A stretch of 29,943 nucleotides of DNA from Methylomonas sp. (GTDB taxonomy: Bacteria; Pseudomonadota; Gammaproteobacteria; Methylococcales; Methylomonadaceae): positions 1 through 29,943 of the forward strand of contig JALXCS010000025.1 in the NCBI GenBank assembly GCA_026990815.1, given 5' to 3'. Every line of letters begins with the position of its first letter. The stretch's first letter is position 1. Below are positions 16,259 through 24,972 of the stretch, one piece after another. The notes under the pieces were generated by a model, which was not told the origin of the DNA, did no database searches, and worked only from the letters and a program-made list of their open reading frames with translations. Both the position numbers and the translations under genes were made by a program.

Positions 16259-16792
16259 ATGTCCAAATCACTGCAAGATCAATTACTCAATGCTGGACTC
16301 GTTAATAAAAATCAGGTCAAAAAGGTTAAATCGGAAAAACGCAAACAGCGTAAAACTAAAGCTTCTGCCGTCGATGACATTAAGCAATCAGCCGAACAAG
16401 CGAGACTTGAAAAAATCGCTCGGGATAAGCAGCTGAATCAGCAAAAACAACAAGAGGCGGAACGACGCGCCATAGCTGCCCAGATCAAGCAACTGATTGA
16501 GATGAATCGTCAACCACAAGAAAAAGATGGCGAACCCTATCATTTCAACGATAACAATCGCGTTAAAACTGTTTATGTTACCGAAGCGATTCGTCAACAG
16601 CTGACCCAGGGAAAATTGGCGATTGTCCGGTTGAATAACACCTATGAATTAATCCCCACCCAGGTTGCTGAAAAAATCAGCCAGAGAGATGCCGGCTATA
16701 TTGTGCAAATCAATGAGCGTACAGCCGATTCCGGTTCAAACGAAGATGATCCTTATGCTGATTTTCAGGTTCCAGATGACCTGATGTGGTAA
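16259..16792 (+). CDS. DUF2058 family protein (YaiL-like)
   Basis: A 177-residue cytoplasmic protein of the DUF2058 family. It opens with the typical MSKSLQDQLLNAGLVNKNQVKK. A long, very charged Lys/Gln/Glu/Arg-rich helix follows (about residues 20-85), probably coiled coil and possibly nucleic-acid binding. A compact C-terminal domain follows (YHFNDNNRVKTVYVTEAIRQQL, LAIVRLNNTYELIP). Relatives are often labelled nucleoprotein/polynucleotide-associated enzyme, but no biochemical role is well established. The length is usual. No Shine-Dalgarno is evident before the ATG, but the family's standard N-terminus supports this start. It is not obviously tied to the C1 clusters. Confidence 0.88.
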   Translation: MSKSLQDQLLNAGLVNKNQVKKVKSEKRKQRKTKASAVDDIKQSAEQARLEKIARDKQLNQQKQQEAERRAIAAQIKQLIEMNRQPQEKDGEPYHFNDNNRVKTVYVTEAIRQQLTQGKLAIVRLNNTYELIPTQVAEKISQRDAGYIVQINERTADSGSNEDDPYADFQVPDDLMW

Positions 16793-16823
16793 GCTGCAAT
16801 CCCCCAATAAACCCTGCCCTTTG

Positions 16824-16849
16824 AATCGTGGCTAAAGCCGCTCCTTGTA
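16824..16849. repeat. REP-like extragenic palindrome
   Basis: Read on the minus strand this stretch is GGAGCGGCTTTAGCCACGAT, a GGCT/AGCC hairpin with conserved flanks. It resembles repetitive extragenic palindromic units common in gammaproteobacteria. Only one copy is in the window, so repetition cannot be shown here. It lies just before rimO and argues against the upstream TTG start for that gene. Confidence 0.5.
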
Positions 16850-16883
16850 TATTAAGTTCATCTGCGAATATCAAAACAAATTC

Positions 16884-18194
16884 ATGAGTTCAAAAAGAAT
16901 CGGTTTTATCAGCCTGGGTTGCCCAAAGGCTTTGGTTGACAGCGAACGTATCCTGACACGGTTACGTTCGGAAAGTTATGAAATCACTCCCAGTTATCAG
17001 GATGCTGATCTGGTTGTCGTCAATACCTGCGGCTTTATTGGTGCTGCTGTTGAAGAATCACTGGACAGCATCGGAGAAGCCCTGTCAGAAAATGGCAAAG
17101 TCATTGTCACTGGTTGTCTTGGCGCCAGAGAACAGGAAATCAGGGATCGCCATCCCAATGTCCTTGAAGTGACCGGCACACATGCATTGGAAGAAGTTCT
17201 GTCGGCAGTTCATAAACACCTCCCACCAGAACATGACCCTTTTACCAGCCTGATTCCGCCTCAAGGCATTAAATTAACGCCACGACATTATGGCTATCTA
17301 AAAATTTCCGAAGGCTGCAATCATCGTTGTAGTTTTTGTATTATTCCCTCCATGCGCGGCGATTTGGTCAGCCGCCCGATTGCCGAAGTTTTGAAAGAAG
17401 CAGAACTTCTAGCTAATGCAGGAGTTAAGGAAATCCTGGTGGTTTCTCAGGATACCAGCGCTTACGGGGTTGATACCCGTTATCAATCCGGTATCTGGCA
17501 AGGCCAACAACTTCAAACCCGGTTTTACGATCTGGCAAATACATTGGCCGAATTGGGTATCTGGATCAGAATGCATTATGTTTATCCGTACCCTCATGTC
17601 GATAAAATCGTTCCTCTAATGGCAGATGGGAAAATCCTGCCTTATCTGGATATTCCTTTTCAGCATGCCAGCCCAAGGATTTTGAAATTAATGAAACGAC
17701 CGGCTGCCTCTGAAAACAATCTGGAACGCATTAAAGCATGGCGAAATATTTGTCCAGAAATTACCATCCGCAGCACTTTTATTGTCGGCTTTCCGGGCGA
17801 AACCGAGCAAGAATTTGAAGAACTATTGGAATTTCTTACCGAAGCACAACTGGACCGGGTTGGCGCTTTTGCCTATTCACCAGTAAAAGGCGCTGAAGCA
17901 AATCAATTGCCCGATCCTGTTCCTGAAGAAATAAAAGAAGAGCGTCTGACCCGTTTTATGGAACACCAAACCGCCATCAGCGCCCAACGCTTAAAAAATC
18001 GTATCGGTCATCGGGAAATCGTACTCATCGATGAAGTGGTGGAAGAAGGCGCAGTCGCGCGCAGTCAGTCAGATGCACCGGAAATTGACGGCCAGGTTTT
18101 CATTGATGGCGCAAGCCATTTACAGGTTGGTAATTTTGTCGAAGTTGAAATAGAAGATGCCGATGAACATGATTTATGGGGTAAGTTGGTTTAA
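16884..18194 (+). CDS. rimO: Ribosomal protein S12 methylthiotransferase RimO
   Basis: A 436-residue radical-SAM enzyme that adds a methylthio group to an aspartate of ribosomal protein S12. The N-terminal MTTase domain has its three cluster cysteines C13 (SLGCPKA), C49 (NTCGFI) and C78 (TGCLG). The radical-SAM motif C145NHRC149SFC152 follows. A C-terminal TRAM-like domain (about residues 370-436) ends the protein. I use the ATG at 16884, which gives the standard MSSKRIGFISLGCPKA start and the usual length. An in-frame TTG at 16845 abuts a REP-like hairpin and is unlikely. It ends 9 bases from the convergent ubiD stop, with no hairpin terminator between. Confidence 0.96.
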   Translation: MSSKRIGFISLGCPKALVDSERILTRLRSESYEITPSYQDADLVVVNTCGFIGAAVEESLDSIGEALSENGKVIVTGCLGAREQEIRDRHPNVLEVTGTHALEEVLSAVHKHLPPEHDPFTSLIPPQGIKLTPRHYGYLKISEGCNHRCSFCIIPSMRGDLVSRPIAEVLKEAELLANAGVKEILVVSQDTSAYGVDTRYQSGIWQGQQLQTRFYDLANTLAELGIWIRMHYVYPYPHVDKIVPLMADGKILPYLDIPFQHASPRILKLMKRPAASENNLERIKAWRNICPEITIRSTFIVGFPGETEQEFEELLEFLTEAQLDRVGAFAYSPVKGAEANQLPDPVPEEIKEERLTRFMEHQTAISAQRLKNRIGHREIVLIDEVVEEGAVARSQSDAPEIDGQVFIDGASHLQVGNFVEVEIEDADEHDLWGKLV

Positions 18195-18203
18195 CAGTTT
18201 CTT

Positions 18204-19670
18204 TCAGAAAATACCCAATGACTGCCAAACCCCATCAACCTGATCAACAATTTTTTTATCCATAATAATCGGCCTGCCCCACTCCCGAGTGGTTTCGCCC
18301 GGCCATTTGTTGGTGGCATCAAAACCGACTTTTGAACCGAGCCCCGAAACCGGAGAAGCAAAATCCAGATAATCGATCGGGGTATTTTCCAGAATCGTTA
18401 GATCGCGAGCCGGGTCCATACGGGTAGTCATTGCCCAGACTACATCCTTCCAGTTTCGGGCATCGACATCATCATCAACTACAATCACAAATTTGGTGTA
18501 CATGAATTGCCGCAAATATGACCAGGTACCCAACATCACCCGTTTGGCATGTCCTGAATATTGTTTTTTCATGCTAATCACCGCCATTCGGTAAGAACAA
18601 CCTTCCGGTGGCAAATAAAAATCAACGATTTCCGGAAATTGCTTTTGCAGAATGGGAACAAAGACTTCATTCAGGGCAACACCCAGAATAGCTGGTTCAT
18701 CAGGCGGTCTGCCGGTGTAGGTGCTGTGATAAATGGGATTTTTTCGTTCGGTAATAGTTTCAATGGTAAAAACAGGAAATTCGTCCACTTCATTATAATA
18801 GCCGGTATGATCGCCAAACGGCCCTTCGGGCGCCGTTTCATCCGGATAAATAAAACCTTCCAGAACAATTTCGGCACTGGCTGGAATCTGTAAAGAATGG
18901 GTCAGACAAGTTGAAAGTTCAGTTTTGCTGCCTCTTAACAACCCTGCAAATGCATATTCTGACAAGGTATCCGGCACGGGGGTAACTGCACCCAAAATAG
19001 TAGCTGGGTCCGCACCTAAAGCCACAGCAACCGGAAAGGGTTCGCCAGGATGGGCTGTTTGCCATTCCTTGAAATCCAGAGCGCCGCCACGATGCGTTAG
19101 CCAGCGCATGATGACTTTATTTTTGGCAATCACTTGCTGACGGTAAATCCCCAGATTTTGCCGATCTTTGTGCGGTCCTTTGGTCACCACTAACGCCCAG
19201 GTTATGAGGGGCGCGACATCTTCCGGCCAACAGCGTTGAATCGGATATCGCCCCAAATCAACTTCATCACCCCGATAAACCACCTCCTGACAAGCCGGTT
19301 TTTTTACCATTTTCGGGGCCATATTCAACACCTGTTTGAAAACTGGTGCTTTTTCCCAGGCATCACGCATGCCTTTGGGTGGTTCGGGTTCTTTCAAATA
19401 GGCCAGTAAAGTGCCTATTTCCCGCAGTGCGGTCACGGATTCCGCGCCCATTCCCATTGCAACCCGATGAGGCGTACCAAACAAATTACCTAAAAGCGGA
19501 ATATCGTATCCTTTAGGATTTTCAAATAATAATGCCGGACCCTCTTGTTTTAAGGTACGATCACAAATTTCGGTAATTTCGAGATCCGGGTCAGCCTGAT
19601 ATTGAATCCGTTTTAATTCACCTTTTTGCTCAAGCTGGCTAATAAAATCCCTGAGGTCTTTATATTTCAT
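18204..19670 (-). CDS. ubiD: 4-hydroxy-3-polyprenylbenzoate decarboxylase UbiD
   Basis: A 488-residue prenylated-FMN-dependent decarboxylase of ubiquinone synthesis. It removes the ring carboxylate after prenylation and needs prFMN from UbiX, which is not in this window. Family signatures include the N-terminal YKDLRDFISQLEQKGELKRI, ALLFENPKG, the cofactor-binding stretch from LGIYRQQVI to MRWLTHRGGALDF, and the EGPFGDHTGYY active-site block. The C-terminus has the WKDVVWAMTTRMDP segment and ends near the normal family length. Its ATG overlaps the prlC stop by 4 bases (ATGA), so it is probably translated from the prlC transcript. Confidence 0.96.
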   Translation of the reverse strand: MKYKDLRDFISQLEQKGELKRIQYQADPDLEITEICDRTLKQEGPALLFENPKGYDIPLLGNLFGTPHRVAMGMGAESVTALREIGTLLAYLKEPEPPKGMRDAWEKAPVFKQVLNMAPKMVKKPACQEVVYRGDEVDLGRYPIQRCWPEDVAPLITWALVVTKGPHKDRQNLGIYRQQVIAKNKVIMRWLTHRGGALDFKEWQTAHPGEPFPVAVALGADPATILGAVTPVPDTLSEYAFAGLLRGSKTELSTCLTHSLQIPASAEIVLEGFIYPDETAPEGPFGDHTGYYNEVDEFPVFTIETITERKNPIYHSTYTGRPPDEPAILGVALNEVFVPILQKQFPEIVDFYLPPEGCSYRMAVISMKKQYSGHAKRVMLGTWSYLRQFMYTKFVIVVDDDVDARNWKDVVWAMTTRMDPARDLTILENTPIDYLDFASPVSGLGSKVGFDATNKWPGETTREWGRPIIMDKKIVDQVDGVWQSLGIF

Positions 19671-21706
19671 ACCGCAATGCCGGTATGCCTGAGCAATGCG
19701 TCAATCTGAGGCTCACGGCCACGAAATTTTTTAAATAACTCCAGGGCATTTTCACTGCCGCCTTTTTCGAGAATATTTTGCAGGAATGCCTTGCCGGTTT
19801 CCGGATCAAAAATGCCTTGCTCTTCAAATAATGAAAAAGCATCACTGGACAAGACTTCTGCCCATTTGTAACTGTAATAACCGGCTGCGTATCCACCAGC
19901 GAAAATATGCGAAAAAGCATGGGCAAATCGATTGAAAGCAGGCGGTTTGATAACTGCAACCTGGTTTCTGACTCGCTCAAGAATGGGGTAGATACGCCCA
20001 CCTGATTTCGGATCATATTCATGATGAATCAGCATATCGAACAAGCTGAATTCCAGTTGTCTGACCATCATCATGCCGGATTGAAAATTTTTCGCCGCCA
20101 GCATTTTATCCAGCAGTTCTTTGGGCAGGGTTTCGCCTGTTTGGTAATGTCCCGAAATCAAAGCCAGCGCTTCTGGCTCCCAGCACCAGTTCTCCATAAA
20201 CTGACTAGGTAGTTCCACTGCATCCCATTCAACGCCGTTGATTCCCGAAACGCCAAGATAATCAACCTGGGTCAACATATGATGCAGACCATGTCCAAAT
20301 TCATGAAATAAAGTAGTCACTTCATCATGGGTTAGCAAAGCTGGATCATCGCCAGCGGGAGGAGTGAAATTACAGGTTAAATAAGCCACTGGAATTTGCA
20401 ATTCCCCGGTGACTCGCTTGCGCCCCTGGTAATCATCCATCCACGCGCCACCTCGTTTTTTCGGGCGGGCATACAGATCAATATAAAACTGCCCCCGAAT
20501 CTGGTCATTTTTATCTATAATCTGAAAAAACCGGACATCTTCATGCCAGCGATCAAAGTCTTCCAGTTCGTTAATTTTCAGGCCATAAAGTTTCTCAACG
20601 ACCCTGAACATGCCGGGTAAAACTTTAGTAATCGGAAAATACGCCTTAACTTCTTCCTGTGAAAGCTGATATTTGAACTGGCGCATTTTTTCGGAAAAAT
20701 AACTGACATCCCACGCCTTAAGATCACCCATACCATATTGTTCTTTAGCGAATTGGCGCAGCTCGGACAAATCCTTTCGCGCCTGACGCCAGGATTTATC
20801 TGCTAAATCTTCCAGAAATTCGATGACTTGCTCAGGCGATTCTGCCATTTTGGTGGCTAATGACAATTCAGCAAAATTTTTATAACCCAATAATTGCGCT
20901 TTTTCATGCCTTAATGCCAGAATCTGTTCCATGATTTCAGAATTATCCCATTGCCCAGCATCCGGTCCTTGATCTGAAGCGCGAGTCGAAAAAGCGGTGT
21001 AGACTTCTTGACGCAAAGCCCGGTTATCGGCATAAGTCATCACCGCTAGATATGAAGGGAATTGCAGAGTTAACATCCAGCCGGTTTTTTCTGCCATTTC
21101 AGCGGTTTGCCTTGCTTGCTGCATAGCAGTTTCAGGCAATCCTTCCAGATCACTTTCATCAGTAATAAGCTTGGTCCAGACATTCGTTGCATCCAACACA
21201 TTTTCTTCGTATTTACTTGCTAGCTTGGAAAGCTGTTGACTAATCTCTTTGAAACGATCCTTTTTTTCTGGTTCCAAATCAACGCCGGACAAATGAAAAT
21301 CCCGCAAGGCATTTTCAATGATCTTTTTCTGGGCGATATCAAACGACGCATATTCATCACCTTCTGAAATAGCTTGATAGGCCTTAAATAACTTGGCATT
21401 TTGCCCCATTTCCGTGCCATATTCGCTTAATTTTGGCAAACAGGCATTATAGGATTCACGTAGCTCATCACTGTTAACAACTGAATTCATGTGACTGACC
21501 GGCGACCAGGCTTTGTGAATCCGGTCATCCGCTTCTTCCAGTGGTTCGACCAGGTTTTCCCAGGTGTAATGATCTGTTGCAGCAAGTTTTTCTTTAACAA
21601 CAGCTCTCGCTTCGGCCAACAATTGGTCAATTGCCGGTTCTACATGTTCTGGTTTGATTTTTGAAAAAGCTGGCAGGGTAAATTCTTCTAGTAATGGATT
21701 GCTCAT
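19667..21706 (-). CDS. prlC: Oligopeptidase A (M3 zinc metallopeptidase)
   Basis: A 679-residue cytosolic peptidase that degrades short peptides, including cleaved signal peptides. The zinc site HEFGHGLHHML (HExxH) lies near residue 467, with the third ligand region in ELPSQFMENWCWEPEAL just after it. I choose the ATG at 21706 because MSNPLLEEFTLPAFSKIKPEHV matches the family N-terminus; an in-frame ATG at 21757 would add 17 residues. Neither has a strong ribosome site. It overlaps ubiD by 4 bases and lies 113 bases after the HDOD gene. The length equals that of typical gammaproteobacterial PrlC. Confidence 0.95.
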   Translation of the reverse strand: MSNPLLEEFTLPAFSKIKPEHVEPAIDQLLAEARAVVKEKLAATDHYTWENLVEPLEEADDRIHKAWSPVSHMNSVVNSDELRESYNACLPKLSEYGTEMGQNAKLFKAYQAISEGDEYASFDIAQKKIIENALRDFHLSGVDLEPEKKDRFKEISQQLSKLASKYEENVLDATNVWTKLITDESDLEGLPETAMQQARQTAEMAEKTGWMLTLQFPSYLAVMTYADNRALRQEVYTAFSTRASDQGPDAGQWDNSEIMEQILALRHEKAQLLGYKNFAELSLATKMAESPEQVIEFLEDLADKSWRQARKDLSELRQFAKEQYGMGDLKAWDVSYFSEKMRQFKYQLSQEEVKAYFPITKVLPGMFRVVEKLYGLKINELEDFDRWHEDVRFFQIIDKNDQIRGQFYIDLYARPKKRGGAWMDDYQGRKRVTGELQIPVAYLTCNFTPPAGDDPALLTHDEVTTLFHEFGHGLHHMLTQVDYLGVSGINGVEWDAVELPSQFMENWCWEPEALALISGHYQTGETLPKELLDKMLAAKNFQSGMMMVRQLEFSLFDMLIHHEYDPKSGGRIYPILERVRNQVAVIKPPAFNRFAHAFSHIFAGGYAAGYYSYKWAEVLSSDAFSLFEEQGIFDPETGKAFLQNILEKGGSENALELFKKFRGREPQIDALLRHTGIAV

Positions 21707-21819
21707 TGATGTTTTTTGATGATTTGTTGACTGAGGGTATTTTACCGCAAACAGCATACAACATGATTAGAAATGATAAGCAAGCAGCTTATTTATCCCC
21801 TGAAATGAACAAACTTTTT

Positions 21820-23094
21820 CTAGAATGCTTTTAAAGCATCGTTAATTTTTTGTTTGGCATCATGAATGATGTGCAAGGAATTTTCCGGTGATAAATTAAC
21901 ATTTTTCAACTTGCTTGCCGCAGGAATGGATGTAATGGCGGGCAACTTGTCAAACCCGGACTGTCCTATCTTACTGTGTAATCTTGCCAAAATGACTACA
22001 TCAGTTAAATCCAGATTTTCACTGGTATTGTAATACCAGTCCTCTGCATGTAACGGGATTTTTACCATTTCTTCTGGAAAATCCCATTTCTGGAGAATCG
22101 TTGAGCCTACCGGTCCGCGCACATACGGCAACGCCAATTTAAGTTCCAGATCTGAATAGTAATCATCCGGTAAATTGGCAGCAAAAGTTAAAAATGGAAT
22201 CAGGCCAATATCGCAAACCAATCCGGCTAATAAAGCTTCTTCCGGATTGAGATGCTTGGCTTCAGAAGCCAGAAAAAAACTGATACTGGAAATATAAACG
22301 CTTTGCTTCCATACATGCTCCATAAACTGCTTGATTTTCTGGTTTTTGGAATTAAATATCTGTTTGATACTTAGCGATGTCACTAGGGTCTTAGTCGCAT
22401 TCAAACCAATTCGATTAACTGCTTCAAAACAGGTTTTTGCAGGATTTCTAGTAATGTACAGCGGGCAATTTGCAACATCAATTAATTTTGCAGAAATAAC
22501 AGGATCCAGTTGAATTATTTCTACAGCTTCTGCGATCCCGATATCATCTTCCATCGCCTTGCGTAAATTAACTGCGACTTTGGGCAGTGAGGGAATCTCC
22601 AGTTCATCTTCGGCATAGTGTTGAATGAAACTTTCGATGAGTTTGGAATTGGCTATTTTTTCAGGAAAACGCAGCTGTTGAATATCGTTGCCGCGCTCCT
22701 TGCCAATCGCCATGATCTTTTGTGATACTCCTAAAACCATGCAATCAGTTTTAGTCACCGCTGTGGTTGTACATTTTACACCACCGGCTAAAGGAAACTT
22801 AGCCATCTGTGTCCCTGACGACACCTCATAGCTCTTGCCATTTTCATCAGTCAACTCAACACAGCCTTTCAACAAATAATAAACTGTTTTGTTGACCTGC
22901 CCCACTTTAAACAGAGTGACTTTTTCTGGAACAAACTCTGACTGCTTGTGCAAATCAAAGGCCAGCAGCTTCTCTTCACTAAGATTCCTGATCGGTATCA
23001 GTTTTTTCAGGATCTCAATAGGAACTTCGTCAGAAAGTTGATCCTGGGCTGATAAGCCTTTTTTTCCTTTTAAAATTTTATCGAAAATAGACAC
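21820..23094 (-). CDS. Cyclic nucleotide-binding domain plus HDOD domain signalling protein
   Basis: A 424-residue two-domain protein. Residues about 35-150 look like a cNMP-binding (CAP effector) beta-barrel: TLFKVGQVNKTVYYLLKGCVELTDENGKSYEV. Residues about 165-360 form an HDOD domain, which opens with LEIPSLPKVAVNLRKAMED and continues with the IIQLDPVISAKLIDVAN and FEAVNRIGLNATKTLV segments. HDOD domains resemble HD phosphohydrolases but lack their metal residues, so a regulatory role (motility, c-di-GMP or stress circuits) is likely. The start is GTG at 23094 with AGGA five bases upstream. It is divergent from the PilZ-like gene at 23230. The ligand and target are unknown. Confidence 0.85.
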   Translation of the reverse strand: MSIFDKILKGKKGLSAQDQLSDEVPIEILKKLIPIRNLSEEKLLAFDLHKQSEFVPEKVTLFKVGQVNKTVYYLLKGCVELTDENGKSYEVSSGTQMAKFPLAGGVKCTTTAVTKTDCMVLGVSQKIMAIGKERGNDIQQLRFPEKIANSKLIESFIQHYAEDELEIPSLPKVAVNLRKAMEDDIGIAEAVEIIQLDPVISAKLIDVANCPLYITRNPAKTCFEAVNRIGLNATKTLVTSLSIKQIFNSKNQKIKQFMEHVWKQSVYISSISFFLASEAKHLNPEEALLAGLVCDIGLIPFLTFAANLPDDYYSDLELKLALPYVRGPVGSTILQKWDFPEEMVKIPLHAEDWYYNTSENLDLTDVVILARLHSKIGQSGFDKLPAITSIPAASKLKNVNLSPENSLHIIHDAKQKINDALKAF

Positions 23095-23229
23095 AATATT
23101 CCTAAAAAAAATCTGGTTTTGTGCGTAAAAGCAAATTCAAATACTGAATTTGGACTATGCTTTGAAAATTATAGCTTAAAGAATAGCACAACAATTAAAA
23201 CCCTTTGTTAAGAAACTCAATATTGACCT

Positions 23230-24972
23230 ATGGAAATTTCGACATTTGCATCTGCCCCAGTTATCAGTCAAACAAAACTACCTTTTGCCATTTCTAAAGC
23301 TAAAATCGAGGCGTGGCTTCATGAACTGCCGGAACAGGATGCCTATTCCTCCTGCAAAGAAATATTTTATACACTACAAACATTAAATAACAAAGACTTA
23401 CCTGTCAAAAAAGTTGCACTGGCAATGGAGGTTGTCGGCAATTACCTTGATTTTTTTGCCCGGCCCATTGAGCAAAAATTCATTGATGTCGGATTTCCAT
23501 TGAATGAAGAGGAATCTGACCATCTGGCCCTGCTGGTCTGGAGCTATTGCGAACTCGCCAAAGGCTTTGCTTTCTGCGTCTCGGAAAAATATTTTTCTGC
23601 CGATGACAATGCCTTCCTTATCTATAGCGGCTTAAAATATTTAGGTAATGCCTTACTCTATGTTTCTATGGGCTACGAAGCTCCTTTTAAAGGATTTTGG
23701 AAACTTAACTACCAGTTTTATCAACTGGCAAAACAGCTCAATCTCCTGGAAAAAAACATTTCCAGAAACAATACCCTTCTAGGCACAATCAACCGAAAGT
23801 TTCGCCAAATTCTTTGTTTTTATCACTGCGGCAGCAACCAACTTCAGCCCAGGGAAATGAAAATCATTTTCCAGTTTTTAAATGGTTATGCTGAACAAGT
23901 AACAATCCGATCAAAAATCAATAAAAAGCAAGCCAGTTATTATTTGGCTTTTGATACCAGTCAGGATCACCCTCCTGCCAGATTAATTGATATCAGCAAT
24001 TCGGACATTGAAAATATTCGTTATTTTTCCACCATCAAGGCGGCCAAAGCAATTTTTCATGATATCCAGGAACAACCAGTTGGTACTGATATATTGTATT
24101 CGGTAAAAATCAGTCTATTAAACAAAATGCTAAAAACCTTTAGCATGAACCAATCGCGAAAATTCACCCGGGTTAATGAAGACAAAATAGAGTTTGGACT
24201 GATGGGGTTTGATGATTCTATCCATTATCTTAGAAACAGCAAAAGCACCAGCTCGCCTGATGACGTCGAAATTACTGAATACGATGCCAGAATCGCTGGC
24301 ATTTGGACTGCGCCTAACCTTGAGTTATTACCTGAAGGCGAAGAAATGGTGCAAAAAATGTGGAATACCTTAAAAAAAGAGATTCCACATGATCAAAAAA
24401 TCAATCAGATTTTTACCACTCGAAAAAATATCGCGAGTAATGACAATATTTGGTCAACAGGCACGAAATCTATAAAGCAGGATGATTCGGTAAAGCTGGG
24501 TGAATTTAATGTCAAAAACAGCAGCATTAATGGTTATGGTTTAATGCTGAAAAATGGTCATCAGGTCAGAACCAATATTAATGATTTAATTGGCTTTACC
24601 AACAATGAAGACAACCGGATTGAAATTGGTTTAATCCGCAGAATCTGTAAAACCAAACACGGTGGCATCAGTTTTGGTATTGAATTGATGGCTCTTGAAG
24701 CAAAAGCCATTTGCATTTCCAAACAACATAATCACGACAAAACCGAATGGGCATTATTTTTGCCGGGCATCAAAACCTTAAACAAGCCAGACAGCATCAT
24801 GTTCAACAGCAACCAGTTTGCCCCTGGCGATTTTATTTGCCTGCACCAGGGCATCGAAAAGATCTATTGCCGTCTCAACAAATTGCTACATAAAACCGAC
24901 GACATCAGCCATGTCGAAGTTTATTACCCTGCAACTTCTTCGGCTAGCGCTTCCAGTTCATCCCAGCGTTGA
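23230..24972 (+). CDS. Uncharacterised protein with PilZ-like C-terminal domain
   Basis: A 580-residue cytoplasmic protein without signal peptide or membrane segments. The first 340 residues are mostly helical (for example SCKEIFYTLQTLNNKDLPVKKVALAMEVVGNYLDFF). A NQSRKFTRVNEDKIEFG stretch near residue 310 recalls the arginine-rich start of PilZ domains. The segment about 425-500 (LGEFNVKNSSINGYGL, RTNINDLIGF, RIEIGLIRRICKTKHGGISFGIELM) has the look of a PilZ-type beta-barrel. This suggests binding of c-di-GMP or partnership with pilus or motility proteins, but the call is tentative. It is divergent from the cNMP/HDOD gene, a possible functional pair. Its last 16 codons, rich in Ser and Ala (ATSSASASSSSQR), lie antisense to the end of uup. 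Confidence 0.6.
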   Translation: MEISTFASAPVISQTKLPFAISKAKIEAWLHELPEQDAYSSCKEIFYTLQTLNNKDLPVKKVALAMEVVGNYLDFFARPIEQKFIDVGFPLNEEESDHLALLVWSYCELAKGFAFCVSEKYFSADDNAFLIYSGLKYLGNALLYVSMGYEAPFKGFWKLNYQFYQLAKQLNLLEKNISRNNTLLGTINRKFRQILCFYHCGSNQLQPREMKIIFQFLNGYAEQVTIRSKINKKQASYYLAFDTSQDHPPARLIDISNSDIENIRYFSTIKAAKAIFHDIQEQPVGTDILYSVKISLLNKMLKTFSMNQSRKFTRVNEDKIEFGLMGFDDSIHYLRNSKSTSSPDDVEITEYDARIAGIWTAPNLELLPEGEEMVQKMWNTLKKEIPHDQKINQIFTTRKNIASNDNIWSTGTKSIKQDDSVKLGEFNVKNSSINGYGLMLKNGHQVRTNINDLIGFTNNEDNRIEIGLIRRICKTKHGGISFGIELMALEAKAICISKQHNHDKTEWALFLPGIKTLNKPDSIMFNSNQFAPGDFICLHQGIEKIYCRLNKLLHKTDDISHVEVYYPATSSASASSSSQR

